DNA from: Curtobacterium sp. VKM Ac-1393
Lineage (GTDB): Bacteria; Actinomycetota; Actinomycetes; Actinomycetales; Microbacteriaceae
Assembly (NCBI RefSeq): GCF_015350995.1
Contig: NZ_JADKRW010000001.1
Span: forward strand, 741,420-805,419
Direction of reading: 5' to 3'
Length of the DNA: 64,000 bases
Shown: piece by piece, positions 1 through 7,767 of the stretch
Layout of the letters: each line of letters opens with the position of its first letter
How positions within the stretch are numbered: the stretch's first letter is position 1
Program-made: the position numbers and the translations under genes
The notes under the pieces: generated by a model
Seen by the model: the letters and a program-made list of their open reading frames with translations, nothing else
Told to the model about the DNA's origin: nothing
Databases searched by the model: none

Positions 1-620
1 TCGGCCGGACCCGGAAGACCCACATCCCGATCAGCGCCGGCTACTACGAGGACACGTACTTCCGCCCGGGTGCGGACGACGACGCGTTCCCGGTCTACGA
101 GCCTGCCGGACTCGGCACCCGCATCGGGCTGCCGACCTGCTGGGACGAGTGGTTCCCCGAGGTAGCCCGGTCATACGGTCTCGCCGGGTCCGAGGTCCTG
201 GTGTACCCGACGGCGATCGGCTCCGAACCGACGTTCCCCGCGTTCGACACCGCCCCGATCTGGCGGCAGGTCATCGTCGCGAACGGCATTGCCGCCGGTC
301 AGTTCATGGTCGTGCCGAACCGCTGGGGCGACGAGGGCGACATCACCTTCTACGGGTCGTCGTTCATCTCGGACCCGTTCGGCCGCGTGCTCGCCGAGGC
401 TCCGCGTGACGCCGACACGGTGCTCGTCGCCGACCTCGACCTCGACGCCCGGACCGAGTGGCTCCGGCTGTTCCCCTTCTACGTGACCCGACGACCGGAC
501 CTCTACGACGGCCTCGTCGCACCGGTCGACGAGGACCGCCACGCGTACGGCGCACGCGACGCGATCGACGCGGCCCAGGCCGTGGCGGCGACCGACGCCG
601 GGCAGGAGGCACGCGCATGA
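1..620 (+). CDS. aguB: N-carbamoylputrescine amidase, 5' truncated by window
   Basis: C-terminal part of a nitrilase-superfamily carbon-nitrogen hydrolase, read in the frame starting at base 3; the start lies outside the window. Two of the three catalytic residues are visible: the lysine in RKTHIP (codon 15-17) and the nucleophilic cysteine in PTCWDEWFPE (codon 138-140); the glutamate would be upstream. The segments YYEDTYFRPG and YPTAIGSEP are as expected for N-carbamoylputrescine amidases, which release putrescine, ammonia and CO2. The stop overlaps the aguA start (ATGA), so the two are translationally coupled and supply consecutive steps from agmatine to putrescine. Substrate assignment rests on motif resemblance plus the adjacent agmatine deiminase. 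Confidence 0.9.
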   Translation, partial: GRTRKTHIPISAGYYEDTYFRPGADDDAFPVYEPAGLGTRIGLPTCWDEWFPEVARSYGLAGSEVLVYPTAIGSEPTFPAFDTAPIWRQVIVANGIAAGQFMVVPNRWGDEGDITFYGSSFISDPFGRVLAEAPRDADTVLVADLDLDARTEWLRLFPFYVTRRPDLYDGLVAPVDEDRHAYGARDAIDAAQAVAATDAGQEARA

Positions 621-1648
621 CGTGGGTGATGCCTCCCGAGACGGCTCCGCAGGAACGCACGTGGATGGCGTTCCCACGCCCCGGACTCACGCTGGGTGAC
701 GACGCGGCGAGCGCCGAGGCGGCGCGACGGACGTGGGCGACCACCGCGAACACGATCAGCGAGCACCAGCCCGTCACCGTCGTCGTCGACCCGGTGGCGC
801 GCAGCGACGCACGACGACTGCTGTCGGAGCAGGTCGAGGTGCTCGAGGCGCCGCTCGACGACTTCTGGATGCGCGACATCGGCCCGACGTTCGTCGTCGA
901 CGACGTGACCGGCGAGCTGGGCGCCGTGGACTGGGTCTTCAACGGCTGGGGCGCGAACTCCTGGTCGACCTGGACCCGTGACGCCGAGGTCGCCGCCACG
1001 ATCGCGGCCGCCGCCGGTGCGCAGCGGATCCCGTCGTTGCTGGTCAACGAGGGTGGGGCGATCCACGTCGACGGCGCGGGGACGGTCCTGGTGACCGAGA
1101 CCGTGCAGCTCGACCCGCGACGGAACCCCTACGCCGACCGGTCCCGGGTGGAGCAGGAGCTGGCGCGGACGATCGGTGCGACCGAGGTCATCTGGCTCCC
1201 ACGCGGCCTGACCCGCGACTACGACGGGTTCGGCACGCGCGGGCACGTCGACATGGTGGCGACCTTCGCCGGAGCGGCGATGGACACCGTCCTGCTGCAC
1301 GCCCAGCCGGACCCGGGTCATCCGGACCACCTGGTGATGCCGCAGATCCGTCGGGTGCTGGAGCAGGCGACGGACGCGATGATCGTCGAACTGCCGGCCC
1401 CGTCGACCCTGACCGACGACGGTGGCCCGGTCGACTGGAACTACGTCAACCACGTGGTGGTGAACGGCGCCGTGATCGCCTGCGCGTTCGGAGACCCCGT
1501 CGCCGACGACCGTGCGCGGGGCATCCTCGCCGACGCGTACCCGGGCCGTCAGGTGCGCTCGATCGACGCCCGCGAGGTCTTCGCGCGCGGCGGTGGGCTG
1601 CACTGCATCACGCAGCAGGAACCCGCGACCCTGCCCACCGGAAGCTGA
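617..1648 (+). CDS. aguA: Agmatine deiminase
   Basis: 343 residues, close to the usual 340-370 for the family. It converts agmatine to N-carbamoylputrescine and ammonia in the cytosol. Visible family motifs are DDFWMRDIGPT (residues 81-91), NGWGAN, the VNEGGAIHVDG segment, RGHVDM, and the C-terminal GGGLHCITQQ with catalytic Cys330. The ATG at 617 is chosen because it overlaps the aguB stop and lies after an AGGAGGC stretch; a longer frame upstream would run through aguB. It ends directly against the convergent esterase gene, with no untranslated gap. First step of the polyamine branch encoded in this island. Confidence 0.95.
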   Translation: MTWVMPPETAPQERTWMAFPRPGLTLGDDAASAEAARRTWATTANTISEHQPVTVVVDPVARSDARRLLSEQVEVLEAPLDDFWMRDIGPTFVVDDVTGELGAVDWVFNGWGANSWSTWTRDAEVAATIAAAAGAQRIPSLLVNEGGAIHVDGAGTVLVTETVQLDPRRNPYADRSRVEQELARTIGATEVIWLPRGLTRDYDGFGTRGHVDMVATFAGAAMDTVLLHAQPDPGHPDHLVMPQIRRVLEQATDAMIVELPAPSTLTDDGGPVDWNYVNHVVVNGAVIACAFGDPVADDRARGILADAYPGRQVRSIDAREVFARGGGLHCITQQEPATLPTGS

Positions 1649-2875
1649 TCAGCCCGAGCCCGAGCCCACGCCCGAGCCCGAGCCCGAGCTCGCGCCAGCG
1701 CCAGCGCCAGCGGCCGCGCCCGCGGGTGCCCCCAGTCCCACCCGCGGCTGCAACCAGTCGAGCCCCGCGGCGAGCGCTGCCCGCGCCGTCACCCAGCTGT
1801 GCCGCCCGCCCGGCACCACCCACGTGGCAACGTGCATGCCGGCTGCCCGGGCACGCTCCGCCATCACGGGCATGACCGGCCCGTAGGTGGTGTCGAGGGC
1901 GCCCGCCGCGAAGAACGCGTTGGACGCCCGGAACGGCGCACCAGCCCGGAGCAGCGCCGCGGGCTGTGCTGCAGCCCACGCGGCACGGTCACCGGCGAAC
2001 CCCTCGTCGATGGTCTTCGTCACGCTGCCGAGCGACGGGCCGTCCTCACCGGAGACGTCGACGAGGTTGCCGAACCGCGAGGGATCGCCCGCCCCGAGCT
2101 GGATCGCGCACGTGCCGCCCTGCGAGAACCCGCCGATGGTCCACGCCGACGCCGCGGTCTGCACCTTCAGGTGGCTCGTCACCCACGCGGGCACGTCCTG
2201 GGTGAGGAAGGTCCGGCTGTTGCCGAGCGCTCCGTCGACGCACATCGGGTTCGCCGACCGCGGCCCGAGCTGGTCGGGCACGACAACGATCGGCGCGAGT
2301 CCCCGGTCGACGGTGGCGAGCGCGTCCATCGTCTGCTCGATCTGCCCGCCGGTCGCCACGTCCTCGGGACCGGCTCCGCGGGACTGGCCGGACAGGAGCA
2401 CGTCGACGGGCAGCGCCGGTGGGTCCGCGGTGAGCGCGGCCGGGGGCAGGTACAGCAGGGCTTGCCGTGCATCGAAGTGCGACCGCGTGGCGGGGATCGT
2501 CACCCGGAGCAGTCGCCCCTGCGCGGGCTGGTCGGCGGGTGCGGTCCACGTGGTCGCGAGGTCGAGGTGCGACGGCTCGGGCGTGGACCCGGGTGTCTCG
2601 GCAGCCGGGATGCCGCCGCCGGTCATCGGGGTGCGCGCGCTGGCAGGCGCGCTCGGCGCCGTCGTCGCGTGACCCGTGGAGGCGCGGCTCGGCTCGGCCT
2701 CGCTCGCTCGCCCACCGGCGGCGGGGCCGGTCGCAGAGCCGGCGGCGGGGCCGGTCGCGGAGCCGGTCGCGTGGGCGGCGCCCCACCCGCCGGCCGCCCC
2801 GAGCGCGAGCCCGACCACCAGGCCGGCGGCGAGCAATCCGGTCGAGCGGGAACGGAGCCCTGGTGTCCGCGTCAT
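1649..2875 (-). CDS. Exported or membrane-anchored alpha/beta-hydrolase-fold esterase
   Basis: 408 residues. Residues 11-36 form a hydrophobic signal or anchor segment, followed by an Ala/Gly/Ser/Thr/Pro-rich linker to about residue 100. The catalytic part resembles the esterase D / antigen-85-like family: nucleophile Ser251 in GGFSQGG, a probable catalytic His359 in PGGRHSW, and an acidic residue near 327 (GALDTTYG). The tail after residue 380 is low-complexity Gly/Ala/Ser, built on hexanucleotide repeats that run up to the stop codon. The ATG at 2875 is chosen because the hydrophobic segment follows at once; the upstream extension has no signal-like features. The substrate cannot be told from sequence. 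It converges on aguA with zero spacing. Confidence 0.75.
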   Translation of the reverse strand: MTRTPGLRSRSTGLLAAGLVVGLALGAAGGWGAAHATGSATGPAAGSATGPAAGGRASEAEPSRASTGHATTAPSAPASARTPMTGGGIPAAETPGSTPEPSHLDLATTWTAPADQPAQGRLLRVTIPATRSHFDARQALLYLPPAALTADPPALPVDVLLSGQSRGAGPEDVATGGQIEQTMDALATVDRGLAPIVVVPDQLGPRSANPMCVDGALGNSRTFLTQDVPAWVTSHLKVQTAASAWTIGGFSQGGTCAIQLGAGDPSRFGNLVDVSGEDGPSLGSVTKTIDEGFAGDRAAWAAAQPAALLRAGAPFRASNAFFAAGALDTTYGPVMPVMAERARAAGMHVATWVVPGGRHSWVTARAALAAGLDWLQPRVGLGAPAGAAAGAGAGASSGSGSGVGSGSG

Positions 2876-3036
2876 CGGTCGTCCTCGTCCGTACGGCGTC
2901 CGGCCCGGTGCCGGTCGTGACGAGCCGATCGTAGGGAGCCGTGCCGAGAGGCACCCTGCCGTTCCGGCTCGCCGGCTGAGCGTCTTCGTGGCCGGTGCCA
3001 GACTGCGGACGACGGGGCGAGAGCAAGCGACACCGC

Positions 3037-3102
3037 GTACACCGCAGCCTCGGATCCTGTACTCCGTGGTGGGTTCGACGCTCCCCGCGGCGTCGGTATC
3101 GT
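3037..3102 (+). promoter_or_regulatory. Putative permease promoter and shared operator-like motif
   Basis: The 315-base gap 2876-3190 holds no gene. TTCGAC (3074-3079), 17 bases, then TATCGT (3097-3102) fits an actinobacterial sigma-A promoter for the permease at 3191. Just upstream, GTACACCG (3037-3044) and TCGGATC (3050-3056) recur as GTACACCG (10722-10729) and TCGGATC (10738-10744) in the gabT/PucR gap, suggesting a common regulator. The function is inferred. Confidence 0.45.
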
Positions 3103-3190
3103 CAGCGCATCGGTTCACCCGACCCGGTCCGTGCACCGCCGCGCGGACCCCGGCCCCGCGGCTCCGGCTGCGCGCAGGAGGGAACTCCCC

Positions 3191-4600
3191 ATGGCGTCCA
3201 CCATCGTCACCGCCCCGCCCGTTCCCGCACGTGGCGGGTCACTGAAGCGGAGCCTCGGACTCTGGGCCATCGTCGGACTCGGCCTCGGGTACATGACCCC
3301 GACGGTGGTGTTCGACACCTTCGGCATCGTGTCCGGGCAGACCGACGGTGCCGTGCCGAGTGCGTACCTGATCGCACTGGTCATCATGGCCCTGACGGCG
3401 ATCAGCTACGGCAAGATGGTCCGGGTCTACCCGGCGGCCGGCTCGGCCTACACGTACGTGCGGGAGTCGATGCACCCGAACCTCGGGTTCATGGTCGGCT
3501 GGGCGTCCCTGCTCGACTACCTGCTGCTGCCGATGGTGAACGCCCTGATCATCCGGCTCTACCTGGAGCAGGTGTTCCCGGCGCTGCCGTCGTGGGTGAC
3601 GGTCGTCGTCTACACGGTGTTCGTGACGACGGTGATCTGCCTGTCGATGCGCGGCACGTCGAACCTCAACATGGTGCTGCTCATCGGCGCGATCCTGGCG
3701 ATGATCGCGTTCGTGGTCTTCACCGTCATCGAGCTGGTGCACGGTGCCGGCGCCGGCACGATCGCGAGCACCGAGCCGTTCGTGCACGACGGCGTGACGA
3801 TGTCCGCCCTGCTCACTGGTGCGACGGTGGTCTGCTTCTCGTTCATCGGCTTCGACGCCGTGACGATGTACACGGAAGAGGCGAAGTCGATCCGGATCAT
3901 GCCGAAGGCGATCATGCTGACGGTGCTGCTCGGTGGCGCGATCTTCCTGGTGTCCGCGTACTTCGCGCAGCTGCGGTTCCCGACGAACACCCCGTTCGGC
4001 GAGTTCACCGACGACCCGCTGCCCCAGATCGGCCTGCTCGTCGGTGGCCCGGTGTTCCAGGCGGTCCTGGTGTCGGCCGGGTTCGTCGCCGCGCTGGCGT
4101 CGGGGCTCGCATCGCACGCGAGCGTCGCCCGCATGCTCATGGTGATGGGCCGGAACAACGTCCTGCCGAAGCGGGTGTTCGGCTACGTCAACCCACGCAC
4201 GCACACCCCGGTGTTCAACGTGGTCTTCGTCGGGGCGGTCACGCTGCTCGCGATGAGCTTCTCGCTCGACACCATCTCGTCGTACATCAACTTCGGCGCG
4301 CTCGTCGCCTTCACCTTCGTCAACGCGAGCGTCATCGTGCACTTCGCCGTCCGGCAGGGCCGCCGCCACACCGCGGGTGACCGGTGGAAGTACATCGTCC
4401 TGCCCGGGCTCGCGATGGTCCTGACGGGGGTGCTCTGGTCGCAGCTCCACGCCGACGCACTGGTCGCAGGAGGAGTGTGGGCCGCGATCGGCTTCGCCTA
4501 CCTGCTCGTCATCACGAAGGGCTTCCGGGTGCTGCCGAAGAGCTTCGACGAGAACCAGCCGGTCACCGGCGTCAACAAGCAGCTGACCGACCAGGCCTGA
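3191..4600 (+). CDS. APC-family amino acid/polyamine permease (PuuP-like)
   Basis: 469 residues with about 12 hydrophobic membrane segments and the amino acid-polyamine-organocation signature near the N terminus (LWAIVGLGLGYMTPT, about residues 23-37). Segments such as AGSAYTYVR and SFIGFDAVTM are typical of PuuP/YeeF-type putrescine or amino acid importers. The ATG at 3191 is chosen because AGGAGG lies at 3177-3182, 8 bases before it. It is followed 19 bases later by an aldehyde dehydrogenase, probably in the same transcript. The neighbours (agmatine and putrescine enzymes) suggest import of putrescine or GABA; specificity is not provable from sequence. Confidence 0.88.
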   Translation: MASTIVTAPPVPARGGSLKRSLGLWAIVGLGLGYMTPTVVFDTFGIVSGQTDGAVPSAYLIALVIMALTAISYGKMVRVYPAAGSAYTYVRESMHPNLGFMVGWASLLDYLLLPMVNALIIRLYLEQVFPALPSWVTVVVYTVFVTTVICLSMRGTSNLNMVLLIGAILAMIAFVVFTVIELVHGAGAGTIASTEPFVHDGVTMSALLTGATVVCFSFIGFDAVTMYTEEAKSIRIMPKAIMLTVLLGGAIFLVSAYFAQLRFPTNTPFGEFTDDPLPQIGLLVGGPVFQAVLVSAGFVAALASGLASHASVARMLMVMGRNNVLPKRVFGYVNPRTHTPVFNVVFVGAVTLLAMSFSLDTISSYINFGALVAFTFVNASVIVHFAVRQGRRHTAGDRWKYIVLPGLAMVLTGVLWSQLHADALVAGGVWAAIGFAYLLVITKGFRVLPKSFDENQPVTGVNKQLTDQA

Positions 4601-4619
4601 CCCACCACGAGAGGACGCC

Positions 4620-5987
4620 ATGTACGCCGTCACCGACCCCACCACGGGCACGACCCTCGAGACGTTCCCGACCATCACCGACGACGAGCTGCGCGCCGCC
4701 GTCAGCACCGCCCACCACACCCACGGCGGGTGGGGCCGCACCAGCACCGTCGCCGAGCGCGCGGCCCTGCTCCACCGCGTCGCGGACCTGTACCGGGAGC
4801 GCCACGCCGACCTCGCCGCCACGATCGTGCGCGAGATGGCGAAGCCGATCGACCAGGCCGAGGGCGAGGTGGACTTCTGCGCCGACATCTACGACTACTA
4901 CGCCGACCACGCCGAGGAGTTCCTCGCCGACCAGCCGATCACCCTGGCCGACGGCTCCGAGGGCAGCGCCTTCATCCGGAAGTCGTCGATCGGCGTCCTG
5001 CTCGGCATCATGCCGTGGAACTTCCCCGCCTACCAGATCGCCCGGTTCGCCGGCCCGAACCTGCTCATCGGCAACACGGTCCTGCTCAAGCACGCACCGC
5101 AGTGCCCCGAGTCGGCCCTGGCGATCGAGCGGATCTTCCATGACGCCGGGTTCCCCGAGGGCGCGTACACGAACGTCTTCGCGACGAACGACCAGGCCGC
5201 CGACGTCATCGCCGACCCGCGCGTGCAGGGCGTCTCGCTGACCGGGTCCGCCCGTGCCGGCGCCGCCGTCGCCGAGATCGCCGGCCGGAACCTGACGAAG
5301 GTCGTGCTCGAGCTCGGTGGGTCGGACCCGTTCATCCTGCTGTCCACCGACGACCTCGACTCGGTCGTCGAGTCGGCCGTCACGACCCGCCTCGAGGGCA
5401 ACGGGCAGGTCTGCAACGCCCCGAAGCGCTTCCTGGTCGTGGACGCCCTGTACGACGACTTCCTGGCGAAGTTCACGACGGCCATGTCGGCAGTGGCGCC
5501 GACGGATCCGTCCGTGCCCGGCGCCGAGCTCGGCCCGCTGTCGTCCCCGACCGCCGCAGACCGCCTGCAGGAGCAGCTCGCGTCCGCCGTCGAGCAGGGA
5601 GCGACGGTCGTCACGGGTGGCAGCCGTCAGGGCAACGCCTTCGTGCCGACCATCCTGACGGACGTCACGCCGCAGAACGACGCCTACCGCGAGGAGTTCT
5701 TCGGCCCGGTCGCCGCCGTCTACCGCGTCGCCGACGAGGACGCCGCCGTCGCACTCGCCAACGACACCCCGTACGGCCTCGGCTCGTACCTGTTCACGAC
5801 CGACGCCGACCAGGCGCTCCGGGTCGCGGACCGGCTCGAGGCCGGCATGGTCTACGTCAACATCGTCGGCGCGGACAGCCCCGAACTGCCGTTCGGTGGC
5901 GTCAAGGCGAGCGGCTTCGGCCGCGAGCTCGGTCCCCTGGGCGCCGACGAGTTCGTCAACAAGAAGCTGATCCGCATCGGCTCCTGA
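4620..5987 (+). CDS. NAD(P)-dependent aldehyde dehydrogenase, Sad/YneI-like
   Basis: 455 residues, the short form typical of Sad-type succinate-semialdehyde dehydrogenases. Catalytic Cys265 lies in NGQVCNAPKRF and the general base Glu231 in VLELGGSDPF; the NAD-binding MPWNFP and LTGSARAG segments are present. GGSDPF (instead of the GGNAPF of GabD) is the Sad signature. It could oxidise succinate semialdehyde or, given putrescine oxidase nearby, 4-aminobutanal to GABA; sequence alone does not decide. A GAGAGGACG ribosome site precedes the ATG. It is the last gene of the rightward half of the island and converges on the putrescine oxidase gene across a repeat-rich gap. Confidence 0.9.
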   Translation: MYAVTDPTTGTTLETFPTITDDELRAAVSTAHHTHGGWGRTSTVAERAALLHRVADLYRERHADLAATIVREMAKPIDQAEGEVDFCADIYDYYADHAEEFLADQPITLADGSEGSAFIRKSSIGVLLGIMPWNFPAYQIARFAGPNLLIGNTVLLKHAPQCPESALAIERIFHDAGFPEGAYTNVFATNDQAADVIADPRVQGVSLTGSARAGAAVAEIAGRNLTKVVLELGGSDPFILLSTDDLDSVVESAVTTRLEGNGQVCNAPKRFLVVDALYDDFLAKFTTAMSAVAPTDPSVPGAELGPLSSPTAADRLQEQLASAVEQGATVVTGGSRQGNAFVPTILTDVTPQNDAYREEFFGPVAAVYRVADEDAAVALANDTPYGLGSYLFTTDADQALRVADRLEAGMVYVNIVGADSPELPFGGVKASGFGRELGPLGADEFVNKKLIRIGS

Positions 5988-6114
5988 CGGTCGCGAGACG
6001 CCGGCGTCTCCGCACGACGCCCCGGAGCACGCAAGACGCCCCTGATCCCGGCGGCGTCTCGACGACGTGACGGCGTCCGACACAGACGCCGGCGTCTTGT
6101 ACGGGGCCATCAGC

Positions 6115-6156
6115 GGACGGGAGGCGCGGTGCCAGCTGGCGCCGCGCCTCCCGTCC
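6115..6156. terminator. Bidirectional hairpin terminator (42-base near-perfect palindrome)
   Basis: Two arms of 21 bases meeting at CAGCTG, complementary except for one G-T pair; the arm begins GGACGGGAGGCGCGG. It lies between the convergent aldehyde dehydrogenase (ends 5987) and putrescine oxidase (ends 6394). No long T-run follows, as is common in actinobacteria. Its arm resembles repeats at 23.2, 30.5 and 55.5 kb. Confidence 0.7.
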
Positions 6157-6211
6157 GTCCTGTCGTGCGTCCAGAGCACGCCGGCGTCTCATCCGGACGC
6201 CGCACAACGCG

Positions 6212-6241
6212 CGAGACGCCGCCGAATTCGGCGGCGTCTCG
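6212..6241. repeat. 13-base-pair hairpin repeat, copy 1
   Basis: CGAGACGCCGCCG, a 4-base loop (AATT), then CGGCGGCGTCTCG. Exactly the same 13-base arms occur at 23352-23381 with a different loop, and both are followed by a similar tail (TTCACA or GTCACA, then GGCGTC). A dispersed element, possibly acting as a terminator for the convergent genes here. Confidence 0.75.
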
Positions 6242-6251
6242 TTCACATGGG

Positions 6252-6393
6252 GGCGTCTCGCGCAGACACCGGCGTCTCGCGCGCACACCGGCGTCTCGCG
6301 CAGACGCCGGCGTCTCGCGCAGACACCGGCGTCTCGCGCGCACGCCGGCGTCTCGCGCAGACACCGGCGTCTCGCGCGCACGCCGGCGTCGCG
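6252..6393. repeat. 19-base tandem repeat array, 7 full units plus partial
   Basis: Units follow GGCGTCTCGCGCRSACRCC with alternating CAGACACC, CGCACACC, CAGACGCC and CGCACGCC ends, exactly 19 bases each from 6252 to 6384 plus a partial unit. Related GACGCCGGCGTCT segments are scattered through 5995-6190. The array ends directly at the stop codon of the putrescine oxidase gene. The gap 5988-6393 contains only these repeats and the two hairpins; no gene is seen. Confidence 0.85.
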
Positions 6394-7767
6394 TCAGGAG
6401 ACCGAACCGACGCCCGCCGGCACACTCACCAGGATCTCGTCCGCGACCTCGCGCCCGATCCGCACCGCACCGTCGACGTGCTGGTACCCCTGCCCGGCCA
6501 GGTCGCTCGACGCGAACCGGATCGGACCGACGGCTGCACGCTGGTCGGCGCCGTACCGGACGAGTCCACCCAGATCGAAGCTCGCCGCGTAGGCGCCACG
6601 GGTCCACTCCTCGGTGCCCCAGTCGCTCTCGTAGTACACGACCGGACGCAGGGCCTCGTCGCCGTAGTAGTGCGCGAGCGACGCGAGCACGCGAGCCTTC
6701 CGCTCCTCGACCGACAACGCGAACAGGTCGTCGGCGTGCTGGTCCGAGACGAACCCGACGAGCGTGCCCTGCTCCGAGCCGTGCTCGGTGTTGTCGTAGG
6801 CCTCGTGCACGACCTCGTACGGGCTGAACGCGGTGCCGGAGAGCCCGGCACCGCGCCAGAACGGCCGGTCGTAGACGGCGTGCACCTTGATGACGAAGCC
6901 CATCGACAGGTGCTGGTGCAGCTGGTGCTGACGACGGGGCAGCGGCGGTTCGTACGAGATCCGCGAGTACAGGGGCGGCGGGACGGCGACGAGCGCCTGG
7001 CGGGCGTGGACCTCGAGGCCGCCGTCGGCGAGCGCGACGACCCCGTCGTCGGTCCAGCGCAGGGTGCGGACCGGGGCGTTCAGGTGCACGGCGTCGCCGA
7101 GGCGCTCGGCGAGCCGCTCCGACACCTGCTGCATGCCGCCGACGACGCGCTTGTCCAGGATGAAGTCGGCGTCGACCAGGTTCGTGAAGCTGCCGGCCGA
7201 GGCGGCCATCAGCAGTGCCTGCAGCGCGGAGAACGCGTGCGCGGGCTTCGTGAGCATGGCGCCGGCGATGAAGAGTTCGACGTTGTCGGTCGCGACCCGG
7301 TCGTCGCTGAGCGAGTGCAGCCAGGCCCGGAAGGAGACCTCGTCGAGTGCCGCCGCGTGCGGGGACTCCCACGGACGGGCCGGGTCCACCGCGGCGACGT
7401 ACCCGTCCACGACCTCGACGAGCCGCTCGATCTCGTTCGCCGTGGCTTCGGGCAGCGGGAAGATGTCGCCGGTGTACTCGGTACGGGTGCCGTCGGCGTC
7501 GATGTAGACGCTGGAGCCCTCGCGGTACCGGTCGTACGTGTCGAGTCCGAGTTCGTCGAGGGTCTCGAGCAGTGCGGTCTGGTCGGGCGAGACCCACTGG
7601 CCACCGATCTCGAGGGTGACCCCGTCGATGTCGTTCGTCCAGGTGCGCCCGCCGACGCGGTCACGGGCCTCGAGCACCGTGACGGTCAGTCCCGCCGCGC
7701 GCAGGCGGTTCGCGGCGGTCAGGCCGGTGACACCGGCTCCGATGACGACGACGTCGCTCTCGATCAT
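6394..7767 (-). CDS. puo: FAD-dependent putrescine oxidase / monoamine oxidase family
   Basis: 457 residues of the flavin amine oxidase family. The N terminus carries the dinucleotide-binding VVVIGAGVTGLTAANRL with the following acidic residue in VLEARDRVGGRTWT, then IGGQWVSPDQ. The C-terminal FAD contact region (FASSDLAGQGYQHVDGAVRIG) is present. Family members oxidise putrescine to 4-aminobutanal with H2O2 release, which fits the agmatine-to-putrescine genes upstream and the GABA genes here. The start overlaps the gabD stop (ATGA), so it is the last gene of the leftward gabT-gabD-puo operon. Tyramine-type amine oxidase is the alternative; context favours putrescine. Confidence 0.85.
   Translation of the reverse strand: MIESDVVVIGAGVTGLTAANRLRAAGLTVTVLEARDRVGGRTWTNDIDGVTLEIGGQWVSPDQTALLETLDELGLDTYDRYREGSSVYIDADGTRTEYTGDIFPLPEATANEIERLVEVVDGYVAAVDPARPWESPHAAALDEVSFRAWLHSLSDDRVATDNVELFIAGAMLTKPAHAFSALQALLMAASAGSFTNLVDADFILDKRVVGGMQQVSERLAERLGDAVHLNAPVRTLRWTDDGVVALADGGLEVHARQALVAVPPPLYSRISYEPPLPRRQHQLHQHLSMGFVIKVHAVYDRPFWRGAGLSGTAFSPYEVVHEAYDNTEHGSEQGTLVGFVSDQHADDLFALSVEERKARVLASLAHYYGDEALRPVVYYESDWGTEEWTRGAYAASFDLGGLVRYGADQRAAVGPIRFASSDLAGQGYQHVDGAVRIGREVADEILVSVPAGVGSVS

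Noticed and set aside
4572..6179. Long minus-strand frame opposite the aldehyde dehydrogenase
   Set aside because: Gly/Val/Arg/Asp-rich shadow; the plus-strand gene has catalytic motifs and a ribosome site.
6252..6393. Possible CRISPR array
   Set aside because: Units are 19 bases and contiguous with no unique spacers; variation is limited to two alternating endings.
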